Shown: positions 8,748 through 17,456, counted from the first letter of the stretch. The stretch: DNA of 60,525 bases from Pseudanabaena sp. M085S1SP2A07QC (GCA_020404895.1 JADBWK010000084.1:1-60525), one strand, 5' to 3'. A program made the numbers and translations. Notes: generated by a model from the letters alone, not told the origin.

Positions 8748-9284
8748 GTGAGATTTATGAAGATCCAAATGATCAAAAAACTGGGTATTGTTTCCTGTCT
8801 AGCTGTAGCTTGTGCTGTGGTTTCGCCATCTGTAGTTCGCGCCCAATCCAATTCAGGATTTATACTGTTTGGCGGAATCAAAGATAGTGCACTTGACTAT
8901 TGTCTTGATAATGGCAGCAGTGGTCGTAGCGATCGTTATTATTTAGAAGTAAAGCCACAGAAATTCAAAGTTTCCGAAGTGATCATCACCTACCCAGATC
9001 ATTTTAATGGCAGCTTTGATACATTAGACATGAAACTGCGCGTAACCGATCAATGCCGTGGGGGCAGAGACTTGGAGATTGAATCAGCGACTTGGGATAA
9101 AGAAACTCGCCGCATTACGATCATCCCTAAAGAGGCAATTCCTTCCAAAACAGCAATTCGAGCCGTGCTATCCAACGTCAGAAACCCCGACTATAGCGGT
9201 TTCTATCAGTTTGACGGCAGGGTCATGCGAGCTGACATCCCCGTACCTCAATATTTTGGTTCGTGGGTAATCACCCTCGACTAA
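8748..9284 (+). CDS. DUF2808 family exported protein
   Basis: 178 residues from the GTG at 8748. The ATG at 8757 (MKIQMIKK) is a more natural start for the signal peptide, which ends around VVRAQS. YYLEVKPQKFKVSEVIITYP, the RAVLSNVRNP segment and the C-terminal GSWVITLD are characteristic of DUF2808, a cyanobacterial periplasmic/envelope family of unknown function. It follows hisH by 17 bp and is followed by a G9/C8 hairpin. Confidence 0.8.
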   Translation: MRFMKIQMIKKLGIVSCLAVACAVVSPSVVRAQSNSGFILFGGIKDSALDYCLDNGSSGRSDRYYLEVKPQKFKVSEVIITYPDHFNGSFDTLDMKLRVTDQCRGGRDLEIESATWDKETRRITIIPKEAIPSKTAIRAVLSNVRNPDYSGFYQFDGRVMRADIPVPQYFGSWVITLD

Positions 9285-9295
9285 AAGAGCGCAAA

Positions 9296-9335
9296 GAAAA
9301 TAAAGGGGGGGGGCAAAGCCCCCCCCTTTATTTTC
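9296..9335. terminator. G/C-run hairpin after the DUF2808 gene
   Basis: GAAAATAAAGGGGGGGGGC, loop AAA, then the complementary arm. The stem contains a run of nine G. It is a likely terminator just upstream of surE. Confidence 0.75.
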
Positions 9336-9368
9336 TGGTTTTATTTCAGACATTATGTAAATTCAAAT

Positions 9369-10154
9369 ATGAACATTCTTATTAGTAATGACGATGGCAT
9401 TTATGCAGCGGGGGTAAGAGCGCTAGCCGAGGCACTTAGTGACACTGAGCATCGGATTACAGTTGTCTGTCCAGATCGTGAGCGATCAGCAACAGGACAT
9501 GCCCTAACTTTGCAAGAGCCTTTGCGAGTTGATCAAATTTCTGGAGTTTATCCTGCGGGAATTGAGGCTTGGGCATGTTCGGGTACACCTTCGGATACTG
9601 TGAAATTAGCACTTGATGCATTATTAAGCGATCGCCCCGATCTAGTATTGTCAGGAATCAACCGTGGCGCAAATTTGGGAACCGATGTCTTGTACTCTGG
9701 TACGGTATCAGCAGCGATGGAAGGAGTGTTAGAAGGTGTGCCAAGTATTGCCTTTAGTTTGGCTAGTTTCACACATCTAGACTTTAGTGCTGCTGCCAAT
9801 TTTGCTAAAAAATTAGTCAAGATGATCGCCGATTATCCTCTCGAAGAAGCAATTCTACTGAATGTAAATATCCCCGCAATTCCTGAAGCAGATATTTGCG
9901 GAGCTGTAGTAACTCGTTTAGGGATTCGTCGTTATAAGGATCTATTTGAGAAGCGCATCGATCCACGCGGTAAAACATATTACTGGCTATCTGGCGTAGT
10001 AGTTGAAGAAGAAGCGGAAGCAGATACAGATATTCAAGCGATTAGAGATAATTACGTGACAATTACACCGCTTAAATATGATTTGACCTTCTCTTCAGCG
10101 ATGCCATTTTTGCAAACATGGACAGAAAAATTAACTGCTCTGTCATCTTCCTAA
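9369..10154 (+). CDS. surE: 5'/3'-nucleotidase SurE
   Basis: 261 residues. [19 protein letters not shown] at the N-terminus carries the metal-binding Asp pair. [20 protein letters not shown] contains the conserved Asn/Ser metal ligands and active-site loop. The family dephosphorylates nucleoside monophosphates and is linked to stress survival. Length is normal. It converges on the LD-carboxypeptidase gene, sharing one hairpin between them. Confidence 0.93.
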   Translation: MNILISNDDGIYAAGVRALAEALSDTEHRITVVCPDRERSATGHALTLQEPLRVDQISGVYPAGIEAWACSGTPSDTVKLALDALLSDRPDLVLSGINRGANLGTDVLYSGTVSAAMEGVLEGVPSIAFSLASFTHLDFSAAANFAKKLVKMIADYPLEEAILLNVNIPAIPEADICGAVVTRLGIRRYKDLFEKRIDPRGKTYYWLSGVVVEEEAEADTDIQAIRDNYVTITPLKYDLTFSSAMPFLQTWTEKLTALSSS

Positions 10155-10195
10155 AAAAGGTGAATGTTGGCGCGAAGCGCCAACACTCACCTTTT
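10155..10195. terminator. Shared bidirectional hairpin between surE and ldcA
   Basis: AAAAGGTGAATGTTGGCGC, loop GAA, complementary arm with one mismatch, ending in TTTT on both strands. The ldcA stop codon (10187-10189) lies inside the right arm. Confidence 0.85.
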
Positions 10196-11098
10196 GACTG
10201 ATCGCGTGAAAGATAAAGCTCCATGATCGGCATCAATTTTAGCGATACAACCAACGGGTAAGGGCGCATTTTCGCCATCATGCCCAAAGGGCAAATGCAT
10301 CACAATCGGAATTCCTAAATCAGTTAGCCGATCGCGCCATACTTCTTCCATTGTAAAACTAGGAGTAGAAACTTCCGATTGACTAAAACGACCGATCGCA
10401 ATCCCTTTTAATTTTTGCAAATGTCCCGACCAACGCCAATGGGTTAACATGCGATCGACTCGATAAGGAGCTTCGGATACATCCTCGATCGCTAAAATTA
10501 CATTCTCTAGATCAGGACAAATACCCGTACCGATAATATGCGTCGCGAGAGTTAAGTTTGCAGGTAAGAGAACACCTGTAGCTTGACCATTACCCCATCC
10601 TTCCCCTGATAATGCGATCGCATCAACTTTTCCTTCCAACCAATCAAATAATTGCTGTTGCGATCGCTCTGGTTCATTGCCTAATGTTGTGATCACTGGT
10701 GCATGTAAGCCGCCAATCCCCTTATGTTTTGCCAATCCCCAGAGTAGAACCGTAATATCAGAAAAGCCAATTAACCATTTGGGGCGATCTCTAAGTTCTT
10801 GCCAATCAAGTTTTTCGAGGAGACGCATTGAGCCGTAGCCTCCCCGAGCACAGGCGATCGCTACACAATCAGGATCATTCCAAGCCTCAACAAATTGCTG
10901 ACAGCGCTGCTCGTCAGTTCCAGCTAAATAGCCCCAAGGCTGACTAAGATCTTCAGGTATGGTTAATTCATAACCGCGATCGCACCAGATTTTTAGTCCT
11001 TGCTCAAAGCGTTCCCTTTCACGTAATGCACCACTAGGAGCAATGACACGGACTTTTTGAGAAGGCGTAATAATCGATGGGAATTTAGTTGGCTGCAT
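10187..11098 (-). CDS. ldcA: LD-carboxypeptidase (S66 family), murein tetrapeptide carboxypeptidase
   Basis: 303 residues. The S66 triad is visible as Ser113 in GFSD, Glu205 in AIEDVSE and His273 in FGHDGEN. The Glu-His spacing of 68 equals that of the Pseudomonas enzyme as I recall it. ARGGYGSMRLL near 85 is the conserved glycine-rich loop. It removes the terminal D-alanine from cytosolic murein tetrapeptides during cell-wall recycling. The N-terminus begins directly in the fold (VRVIAPSG), so no export signal is present. Confidence 0.9.
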   Translation of the reverse strand: MQPTKFPSIITPSQKVRVIAPSGALRERERFEQGLKIWCDRGYELTIPEDLSQPWGYLAGTDEQRCQQFVEAWNDPDCVAIACARGGYGSMRLLEKLDWQELRDRPKWLIGFSDITVLLWGLAKHKGIGGLHAPVITTLGNEPERSQQQLFDWLEGKVDAIALSGEGWGNGQATGVLLPANLTLATHIIGTGICPDLENVILAIEDVSEAPYRVDRMLTHWRWSGHLQKLKGIAIGRFSQSEVSTPSFTMEEVWRDRLTDLGIPIVMHLPFGHDGENAPLPVGCIAKIDADHGALSFTRSVKR

Positions 11099-11120
11099 AA
11101 TTCAGAAATATAATGATTAC

Positions 11121-11149
11121 CCAAAAACCTCGCTAAGCGAGGTTTTTGG
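11121..11149. terminator. Hairpin terminator of the mscS-type gene
   Basis: CCAAAAACCTCGC, loop TAA, complementary arm. It lies between the stop of the MscS gene and the start of ldcA on the same strand. Confidence 0.8.
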
Positions 11150-11152
11150 AAT

Positions 11153-11968
11153 TTAAGACTGACGGATTTGGAAGTGTTGTTGAGGAACAGGGAATCCTGA
11201 TTCACTAAAGCTTTCGCGAATAACTCTATTGGTGTCAAAGTAGACCTGCCAATAGTGAGCATTGTTGCAGAAAGGACGTACTGCAAGCACTGGTCCCATG
11301 GGAGTGAAGTCGATAATTTCAATTACAGGTGCAGGATTGCTAACGACATTGGGAACATTACGAATCCTTTCTTGGAGAACTCGCACCGCTTCATTGGAGT
11401 TAACAGAATGATCTAGCTGTGCTTGAAGGTCAACGCGACGGTAAGGATTAGTGGAAAAGTTTTGGATATTGTCAGAGAAAAGTTTGTTATTACCGACAAA
11501 TGTACGAACGTTATCAGGTGTATCGATAGTAGTTACAAACAATCCGATCTCTACAACTGTGCCTGTGATACCACCAGCAGATATAAAATCACCAACTTGA
11601 AATGGACGCAAGACGATCAGGAATACCCCAGCGGCGAAGTTAGCTAATAAGCCGCTCCATGCCGCCCCAATCGCGATACCAGCCGCTGCTAAAAGAGCAG
11701 CAAAAGAGGTTGTTTCAACACCAAAGTATCCAAGAATAGCGACAACTAGAATGATGTTTAATAACACCGAAAGGCTAGAAGTTAGATAGCTGATCAGTGT
11801 TGCATCAATACGTTGTTTTTTTAGCGTACTGGAGGTAATGGAGATCGAAAAATCGATCAGTTTGCGCCCAATAAACCAAAGGATGATCGCGGCAACAACT
11901 TTAAATGCGGCTCCAGCAAGCAGATTTAAGTTAGTTGCAATAAAAGTTTGAATAGTTGCAGCATCCAT
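11153..11968 (-). CDS. Small-conductance mechanosensitive channel (MscS family)
   Basis: 271 residues. An N-terminal membrane helix lies at about 18-36 and a second at about 60-85. The pore helix AAGIAIGAAWSGLLANFAAG is the Gly/Ala-rich TM3 of MscS. The beta domain begins at PFQVGDFISAGGITGTVVEIG. Such channels open under membrane tension to release osmolytes. Size and topology are those of the minimal MscS type. An mscL relic lies 860 bp away, so this may be the remaining mechanosensitive channel at this locus. Confidence 0.9.
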   Translation of the reverse strand: MDAATIQTFIATNLNLLAGAAFKVVAAIILWFIGRKLIDFSISITSSTLKKQRIDATLISYLTSSLSVLLNIILVVAILGYFGVETTSFAALLAAAGIAIGAAWSGLLANFAAGVFLIVLRPFQVGDFISAGGITGTVVEIGLFVTTIDTPDNVRTFVGNNKLFSDNIQNFSTNPYRRVDLQAQLDHSVNSNEAVRVLQERIRNVPNVVSNPAPVIEIIDFTPMGPVLAVRPFCNNAHYWQVYFDTNRVIRESFSESGFPVPQQHFQIRQS

Positions 11969-12025
11969 AGAAATAAAGACTTTCTCCCTTTGAAATTAAC
12001 GAAGCTGAAATTATACGCCAATTTT

Positions 12026-12081
12026 GATTAATTTTTTGTTTTCAAATGAGTATGAACTCATTTGAAAACAAAAAATTAATC
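12026..12081. repeat. Perfect 26-bp-stem AT-rich hairpin
   Basis: GATTAATTTTTTGTTTTC...AAATGAGT, loop ATGA, complementary arm. It lies upstream of the mscS-type gene and is followed at once by a second hairpin. Confidence 0.75.
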
Positions 12082-12097
12082 CCAGTAAGGTTTTTGA

Positions 12098-12128
12098 GTT
12101 TTCATTGTGCCGTAGGCACAATGAAAAC
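12098..12128. repeat. Hairpin with 14-bp stem
   Basis: GTTTTCATTGTGCC, loop GTA, complementary arm. It is the second of two adjacent hairpins in the 12.0-12.1 kb gap. Confidence 0.7.
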
Positions 12129-12229
12129 CGCCATATCTGACTGACTGTTATAGATTTTGACTTATGGTGGTGTAAATCTCATAGAGTTTTTTAGTTTATT
12201 AATTTTTATAGAATTATCTGCCCTGCTTT

Positions 12230-12352
12230 TACATCGCTTTACGTTCAAACCCGAACCAAGAAATTTTTTAAAAAATTTCTTGGGGTTCTTTGCTTTACGA
12301 TTAGCAGAACCCAATAAATTTATTTGTTTGGGTTGGAACTCAAAGCGATGTA
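12230..12352. mobile_element. 123-bp MITE-like element (TACATCGCTTT ends)
   Basis: TACATCGCTTT..GTTC.AACCC at the left pairs with GGGTT.GAAC..AAAGCGATGTA at the right. Inside, 12256-12283 is a perfect 28-bp palindrome (CCAAGAAATTTTTT and complement). The phrase TCAAACCCGAACC just inside the left end recurs beside the hairpin at 32251, suggesting a related element there. The open frames over it on both strands are products of the palindrome. Confidence 0.7.
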
Positions 12353-12389
12353 TGAAAGCTAACATCGTCATAGAAGCAAAGGTAAAGTT

Positions 12390-12818
12390 ATGAGCCGTTA
12401 TTCTAAGCGCGATCGCCTAATTGAGAAACCAGAACAAATATCTCGCGATTCGACCAAAGAACGAATTGAAATGTTTTTTTGTTTAATGCCAGTATTTGGA
12501 CTGATCCCATCGGCGCTAGCCTTGGTGCGTCAAAGAAGCAGCTATAAAGTCCGCGATGTTAGCCAAGTAGCGATCACTTTGATGCTGACTTGGGCGATCG
12601 CCTATGGGGCAATGGGTGGCGTACCAACGGAGGGTGAAGCTTTACAAGTTACCGCCGAACTAATGAAGGCAACCATTAGTTCTGGCTATTTTGCGCTCTG
12701 TATGTATTTGATGTATCGCTTATATCGTCATCAAGCGATCTCATTACCGTCATTAAAGATTTTGGCTGAACGTAACGAATCGAGATCGGTAAAACGCGAT
12801 CAAAAGCCTGATAATTAA
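12390..12818 (+). CDS. Conserved hypothetical membrane protein
   Basis: 142 residues. A basic N-terminal tail (SRYSKRDRL) is followed by hydrophobic segments at about 29-46 (FFCLMPVFGLIPSALALV), 59-76 (AITLMLTWAIAYGAMGG) and 93-109 (SGYFALCMYLMYRLY), giving a small three-helix inner-membrane protein. The C-terminus is basic. I do not recognise a family with a known role. It ends 12 bp before the broken mscL and may once have been co-transcribed with it. Confidence 0.6.
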   Translation: MSRYSKRDRLIEKPEQISRDSTKERIEMFFCLMPVFGLIPSALALVRQRSSYKVRDVSQVAITLMLTWAIAYGAMGGVPTEGEALQVTAELMKATISSGYFALCMYLMYRLYRHQAISLPSLKILAERNESRSVKRDQKPDN

Positions 12819-12830
12819 AATGGAGGTTTT

Positions 12831-13015
12831 ATGAAAGACTTCCAAGAATTTATCATGAAAGGTAATGTGATCGATTTAGCAGTTGCCGTCGTCATTGGGG
12901 AGCTTTTGGCAAAATTGTCACTTCCTTGATTGAGGACATCATTCACCCCGTAATTCTAAATCCAGCAATACAGGCAGCGGGTGTTAAGGATCTTGCGCTG
13001 TTGCAAATCAAATAA
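12831..13015 (+). pseudogene. mscL: Broken large-conductance mechanosensitive channel gene mscL
   Basis: A GGAGG site precedes ATG at 12831. The first frame reads MKDFQEFIMKGNVIDLAV, then AVVIG, the MscL N-terminus. At the GGGG run near 12897 the frame shifts by one base, and the +1 frame continues GAFGKIVTSLIEDIIHPVIL and then NPAIQAAGVKDLALLQIK with a stop at 13013-13015. A single lost G explains the frameshift. In addition, the second membrane helix and C-terminal half (about 80 residues) are missing. Too short to be called automatically as a gene. Confidence 0.85.
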
Positions 13016-13094
13016 TTCCTCATAAAATATATAAGTGTATGCTTTACACACACTTGTATTTTTAAGACAGACACATCTAGACTGCTTGCATATC

Positions 13095-14114
13095 ATGTCA
13101 TTTAGACAATACAGAAACAAAATTCACTGCTCTATATTTACATCAGTCGTAATCTTAGGAATTGTTATTGGCGTAAATGCTTGTGTTAGTCCCAATAATG
13201 ACCAAAAATCTGAAGTTGATAAACTGCCTGTCCCTATTTTCTTGTTTATCCAATCTTCTCCAGATGGCAAAACAATCGAAGGCATTGTCCCTTCGGATTT
13301 AGTGGAACAGTTTGGCAGTTTAGATCGGGTAATACAATCGATCCCTATAGGTAGCAATTTTTCATTAGTACAGTTTGGCAAACCTCTTGGTATGTTCCAA
13401 GTGAGCGCAGTGCGTGGCTCAGACGCTTTTGGGGCGATCGCTAGCTTTAAAGTACAAGCACCAACCGAAAGTGATAAAAATCAACCAACAAAAAGCCTCG
13501 ATCCTACAATTTTGCGTCAGCCCAATTTAACAATTGTGGCAAGTGATCGCATTAATACGGCAAGCGATCGCACCTACTTTTTTAACTGCCCCAACAAAAT
13601 TCAACCCCTTGTTTTAGATAAATCACGTAACTTATTTTTAAAACTCGGTGCAACTCAATCCGCAATCACGCAAGTCGCGATCGCATCGTTAATATGTGTG
13701 GATATCGACAGCGATAATCAGCCTGAAATCATTGCAGGTTTACGTCTCGACAATCCAATTCGTCCAGCGGGATTTGATCCCCAAGTGTGGAAAGATTTTC
13801 TATCTCGATCCGCTCTTGAGCGTCAAGAGTACAGCATGTTAGTAATGTTAAGGAAATCGCCAAACGGTGATTGGACATCAGAGCCAATTTTGAACCACAC
13901 TAGAGCACTTTCCTACATCAACGATAGTGTGAGCAGTTATGCTCTATACGGTATTCAAGAAATCAATGGCGATCGCTACCCCGAAATTATTGTCAAAGAA
14001 ATTGGCTTAAATTCGCTTGATGTGCGTGTGTTTACGCCTACTGTAGATCCACAAGGCAAATGGCAATGGCGCAGCTATTATCAAAATCAGCGATCGCTAA
14101 ATATTGTTCAGTAA
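13095..14114 (+). CDS. Hypothetical lipoprotein
   Basis: The start at 13095 (MSFRQYRNK) is preferred over an upstream start at 13035 because it places a hydrophobic segment (FTSVVILGIVIGVNAC) right after a basic N-region. The lipobox VNAC marks lipid attachment. About 340 residues; the mature part has a repeating FVIQSSPDG-like and beta-rich composition, with VDIDSDNQPEIIAG reminiscent of FG-GAP/VCBS calcium loops. Function unknown. Confidence 0.65.
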   Translation: MSFRQYRNKIHCSIFTSVVILGIVIGVNACVSPNNDQKSEVDKLPVPIFLFIQSSPDGKTIEGIVPSDLVEQFGSLDRVIQSIPIGSNFSLVQFGKPLGMFQVSAVRGSDAFGAIASFKVQAPTESDKNQPTKSLDPTILRQPNLTIVASDRINTASDRTYFFNCPNKIQPLVLDKSRNLFLKLGATQSAITQVAIASLICVDIDSDNQPEIIAGLRLDNPIRPAGFDPQVWKDFLSRSALERQEYSMLVMLRKSPNGDWTSEPILNHTRALSYINDSVSSYALYGIQEINGDRYPEIIVKEIGLNSLDVRVFTPTVDPQGKWQWRSYYQNQRSLNIVQ

Positions 14115-14128
14115 AACCGTTGTAAAGT

Positions 14129-14198
14129 AAAAAGGAAAAAGGAAAAAGGAAAAAAGCAATTATTTCTTTTTTTTCTTTTTCCTTTTTTCTTTTTCCTT
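14129..14198. repeat. AAAAAGG array facing CCTTTTT array
   Basis: Tandem AAAAAGG units (14129-14156) face CTTTTTC units (14165-14198), so the two arrays can pair. This lies just before the dihydroorotase-like start. The same heptamer array occurs within the 5-oxoprolinase gene. Confidence 0.7.
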
Positions 14199-14205
14199 GT
14201 CAAAC

Positions 14206-15456
14206 ATGTCTTTAGAAAATTCCATTATCTATCCAGTCTTATTTAAACAAGTACGCATTCTTAGTGCGGATTCATCGTCAAACATAGCGGAACCCTTTGC
14301 CGATGTTTTTGTTGATAGCGATCGCCAAATCCACCTTAACTTTGATCAATCCCAAATTCCTCAGGAAACAAATATTGATCAGCGTTCAGGTGTTGTTTTA
14401 GGAACTGGGCTGATTGATCTCTACAGCACAAGTAGCGAGCCAGGGCATGAATCAAAAGAAACGATATCTGAGTTAGTACAAGCAGCTAAAAATGGCGGAT
14501 TTGCCACGATTGGCATTTTGCCCAATACCCAACCTGCGATCGATGATATTGCCGCTCTAGAGTTTTGGCGCAATGTACAGCAGAAACATGGAAACATTCT
14601 GCAACCTTGGGGAGCAATTACTAAGGGGTTGGAAGGGAAGCAACTAACTGATATTGCCGAGCTAGCCGAATCCGTAATTGGTTTTACCGATAGCAAACCG
14701 ATCTCCAATTTACTGCTGGTTCGTCGCGCTATGGAATATATCAAACCACTTGGGAAACATATTGCCCTATTTCCTCAAAACCCTGACCTCACAGGTACTG
14801 GCGTAATTCGGGAAGGCAAATGGTCGCTACAATATGGCATGACTGGCTATCCCGCCGCAGCTGAAACTACAGCCCTTGCCGCTTTAATTGAGTTAGTCCG
14901 CCTCACCAAAGCTCCCGCTCATTTCATGCGTCTCTCCACAGCGCAGAGTGTAGAACTGATTTATCAAGCCAAAAATGATGGATTGCCTGTAACTGCAAGT
15001 GCAACTTGGTTACACCTTTGTCACTGCGATCGCGATTTAGCTACCTATGATCCCAACCTTCGCTTGAGCCCTCCTCTCGGCAGCGAAGGCGATCGCCTAG
15101 CGTTGATTGCAGGTATTAAATCAGGAGTAATTGATAGTATTGCGATCGACCATACTCCCTGCGCTTATGAAGAAAAAGTTGTGCCTTTTGAAGTTGCGCC
15201 CGTAGGTGCGATCGGCTTAGAGTTTGCCCTTCCCGTTCTCTGGCAAAACTTAGTGATTTCAGGATTATTAACCGCTACTGAGCTTTGGCAAGCCCTTAGT
15301 GTTAACCCAGCTAAAATCTTGGGACTCGCTCCACCAAAACTATCGACTCTTTTTGAGCCATGCTTAGAATGGCTAGCAAAAGATAGTGCGATCTCATCTC
15401 AATCGAGAAATAGCAACTATATGGGGCGATCGATCATAGGCAAAGTTTTGGCATGA
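14206..15456 (+). CDS. Dihydroorotase-like protein lacking the HxH zinc motif (pseudo-DHOase)
   Basis: About 416 residues from ATG 14206 (a TTG at 14197 is in frame). The dihydroorotase fold is clear: GLIDLYSTSSEPGHESKE and, near the C-terminus, AIDHTPCAYEEK and NPAKILGL. Active enzymes read GLIDxHxHxREPG at the first site; here it is GLIDLYSTSSEPG, so both zinc histidines and the substrate arginine are gone. The later Asp (IDH.P) is kept. Similar non-catalytic paralogues support aspartate carbamoyltransferase in other bacteria. Whether this one is structural or has another role is unknown. Confidence 0.8.
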   Translation: MSLENSIIYPVLFKQVRILSADSSSNIAEPFADVFVDSDRQIHLNFDQSQIPQETNIDQRSGVVLGTGLIDLYSTSSEPGHESKETISELVQAAKNGGFATIGILPNTQPAIDDIAALEFWRNVQQKHGNILQPWGAITKGLEGKQLTDIAELAESVIGFTDSKPISNLLLVRRAMEYIKPLGKHIALFPQNPDLTGTGVIREGKWSLQYGMTGYPAAAETTALAALIELVRLTKAPAHFMRLSTAQSVELIYQAKNDGLPVTASATWLHLCHCDRDLATYDPNLRLSPPLGSEGDRLALIAGIKSGVIDSIAIDHTPCAYEEKVVPFEVAPVGAIGLEFALPVLWQNLVISGLLTATELWQALSVNPAKILGLAPPKLSTLFEPCLEWLAKDSAISSQSRNSNYMGRSIIGKVLA

Positions 15457-15510
15457 AACTGAGCAAAATGGGAAGAATCGCAAAGCGATTCTTCCCATTT
15501 TGCTCAGTTT
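15456..15510. terminator. Perfect 26-bp-stem hairpin between converging genes
   Basis: AAACTGAGCAAAATGGG...AATCGC, loop AAA, full complement. It overlaps the last base of the dihydroorotase-like stop codon and lies just downstream of hom on the other strand, so it can serve both. Confidence 0.85.
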
Positions 15511-15531
15511 GTATTTAATAAGTACAATTAC

Positions 15532-16839
15532 TTACAAAACTCGGAGCACGGTAGGAATACTGTGTAAAGTTGGTAAATCACGAATTGACGCGATCGCTTG
15601 CTGGAAGTTATTCTCACTCACTCTTTGGGTTACTACCACGATTTCAGCAAGTCCATCATGGATCGTATTTTTTTGCAAAATCGCATTCAAGCTGACGCAG
15701 TGCTTACCAAAAGCAGTGCCAAGATCGCCAATTACCCCTGGCTTATCATGGGTTAGCAACCGCGCATAAAACTGAGTTACAGTATTTTCAATGGGGGCAA
15801 TTTTAGCGTAATGCTCATGGGAACAGCCCATCAATTGATTGACGTGATTGGGCATAGATTTTAGTGCTGCGACAACATTAATAATATCTGCGACTACGGC
15901 GCTAGCAGTTGCGCCTGCACCTGCACCGGGACCAGAGAATACAACTTCACCGATGGGATCTCCCTCAATACGCACCGCGTTGGTTACGCCATGAATATTT
16001 GCAAGCGGATGTTGGATTGGAATTAGTGTCGGATGTACCCGAATTTCCAGATTGCTGTCATCTTTGCCGCCAGTATTGCTATCAGTACGTCGTGCAATGC
16101 CTAAGAGTTTAATTGTAAAACCTAACTCTTTGGCATAGCCAATATCAGCACTAGTAATAGAGCGGATACCTTCACGATAAATATCTTCAAGCTTGATGCG
16201 ATCGCCAAAGGCAAGACTCGCTAAAATTGCCATCTTGTCCGCCGCATCATAGCCATCGACATCCGCCGTAGGATCGGCTTCGGCATAACCTAACTGTTGT
16301 GCTTCAGCGAGGGTTTTATCAAAATCAGCACCCTCAAAATACATCCGACTCAAAATGTAATTGGTTGTGCCATTAACGATTCCTGTTAGTTCGCTAATGC
16401 GATTGCCGCCAAGACTTTGTTTAAGCGCTTGGATTACAGGAATACCGCCACAAGCAGCCGCTTCCAGCATTACATATACGCCTTTTTGTTTGGCTGCGGA
16501 AAAAATTTCGTTGCCATGTCTAGCGATTACAGCTTTGTTTGCGGTAACAATGTGCTTGCCATGGTCGATCGCCTTTAAGATCAAACTCTTAGCTGGCTCG
16601 ATTCCTCCAATAACTTCAACCACAATATCTATCTCAGGATCATTAACGATAGATTCCAAATCATCTGTGACAATATTGGGATCGATCTCCACATCACGCT
16701 GCTTGGCTAGCGATCGCACACCTACGCGAGAAATTTCGATATTAGGTAGCAGGGGATGGCGACCCGCAGGGTCTTGGAGAATTTTGGCAACACCTGTGCC
16801 AACTGTTCCTAATCCGAGAAGTCCAACTTTATATGTCAC
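15532..16839 (-). CDS. hom: Homoserine dehydrogenase
   Basis: 435 residues. The N-terminal GLLGLGTVGTGVAKIL is the NAD(P)-binding motif. GGIEPAKSL, TANKAVIARHG and GIVNGTTNYILSRM are conserved in the catalytic domain. The C-terminal 80 residues (LLTHDKPGVIGDLGTAFGKH) form an ACT domain, which suggests feedback control by threonine. It reduces aspartate semialdehyde to homoserine on the threonine/methionine branch. Normal length; transcription ends at the hairpin 15456-15510. Confidence 0.95.
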   Translation of the reverse strand: MTYKVGLLGLGTVGTGVAKILQDPAGRHPLLPNIEISRVGVRSLAKQRDVEIDPNIVTDDLESIVNDPEIDIVVEVIGGIEPAKSLILKAIDHGKHIVTANKAVIARHGNEIFSAAKQKGVYVMLEAAACGGIPVIQALKQSLGGNRISELTGIVNGTTNYILSRMYFEGADFDKTLAEAQQLGYAEADPTADVDGYDAADKMAILASLAFGDRIKLEDIYREGIRSITSADIGYAKELGFTIKLLGIARRTDSNTGGKDDSNLEIRVHPTLIPIQHPLANIHGVTNAVRIEGDPIGEVVFSGPGAGAGATASAVVADIINVVAALKSMPNHVNQLMGCSHEHYAKIAPIENTVTQFYARLLTHDKPGVIGDLGTAFGKHCVSLNAILQKNTIHDGLAEIVVVTQRVSENNFQQAIASIRDLPTLHSIPTVLRVL

Positions 16840-16913
16840 AGTCTTAATTTGTTTTGATTTTTGTCGATTTCTATTAGCTTTTATTGTAGTTTTTTTGGGA
16901 CGCGATGAATTTT

Positions 16914-16968
16914 AAAACCCAGAAAGTAGAAGGGGGCGCTTTGCGCCCCCTTCTACTTTCTGGGTTTT
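16914..16968. terminator. Perfect 26-bp-stem hairpin between hom and the DUF1830 gene
   Basis: AAAACCCAGAAAGTAGAAGG...GCGC, loop TTT, full complement ending in GGGTTTT. It is the likely terminator of the DUF1830 gene transcribed from the right. Confidence 0.85.
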
Positions 16969-16980
16969 ATATGATTAAGA

Positions 16981-17331
16981 TTAAGCAGCTACGGCAAATG
17001 CATCTTGAGAATTTCTATGTGATTCTTTATTAACTGTAATATTTTGTTTCATATCCAGATCTGTAGCGATCGCTAATTGATAGCAAGGAATCGTATCACT
17101 CTGAATTGAACCTGACATTACGCCTTCACACACTTCTAACAAAGCATCAGCAGAAGTAGAGAATTGAATACATTGATTTGGTAAGACGACTTTCTCAAAA
17201 AAAGCTGATTTAGCTTGATCTATACGAATAATTTGCATTATTTCGCTTTCGTTGCGATAAATACAAGTTAGTTGATTAAGCTGATTTTCTAGGTGATTCG
17301 AGTTGATTTTACGTGATTGAATATTAAACAT
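16981..17331 (-). CDS. DUF1830 family protein
   Basis: 116 residues. The central part (TCIYRNESEIMQIIRID, AFFEKVVLPNQCIQF, MSGSIQSDTIPCYQL) matches the cyanobacterial DUF1830 pattern of a Cys-x-Tyr start, FERVVFPGQ and SDTIPC. The function is unknown. It is a soluble small protein with N- and C-terminal extensions (about 25 residues each) beyond the usual core. Confidence 0.72.
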   Translation of the reverse strand: MFNIQSRKINSNHLENQLNQLTCIYRNESEIMQIIRIDQAKSAFFEKVVLPNQCIQFSTSADALLEVCEGVMSGSIQSDTIPCYQLAIATDLDMKQNITVNKESHRNSQDAFAVAA

Positions 17332-17456
17332 ATTTTTTAAAACTTGTTAGTAGCTGCTAGCTTAGCTAGTTAATGATCCCAGATTAAGTGATAGTCCCAT
17401 GACTAGCAGTGACCTAGCGCACATATTCCAAGTTTCTTAAGCTTTGGGATCGCTAT

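Noticed and set aside
12157-12393. 78-codon open frame on the plus strand and 69-codon frame opposite
   Set aside because: They run over a palindromic MITE (12230-12352); the symmetry makes frames on both strands and the peptides resemble each other in reverse. No ribosome site or family match.
14129-14198. AAAAAGG/CCTTTTT arrays as a regulatory ribosome-binding or terminator structure
   Set aside because: The same heptamer array occurs inside the 5-oxoprolinase gene in frame, so it is better treated as a simple-sequence repeat than as a site specific to this promoter.
16361-16915. 184-codon plus-strand frame opposite hom
   Set aside because: Homoserine dehydrogenase motifs are unmistakable on the minus strand; the antisense frame is fortuitous.
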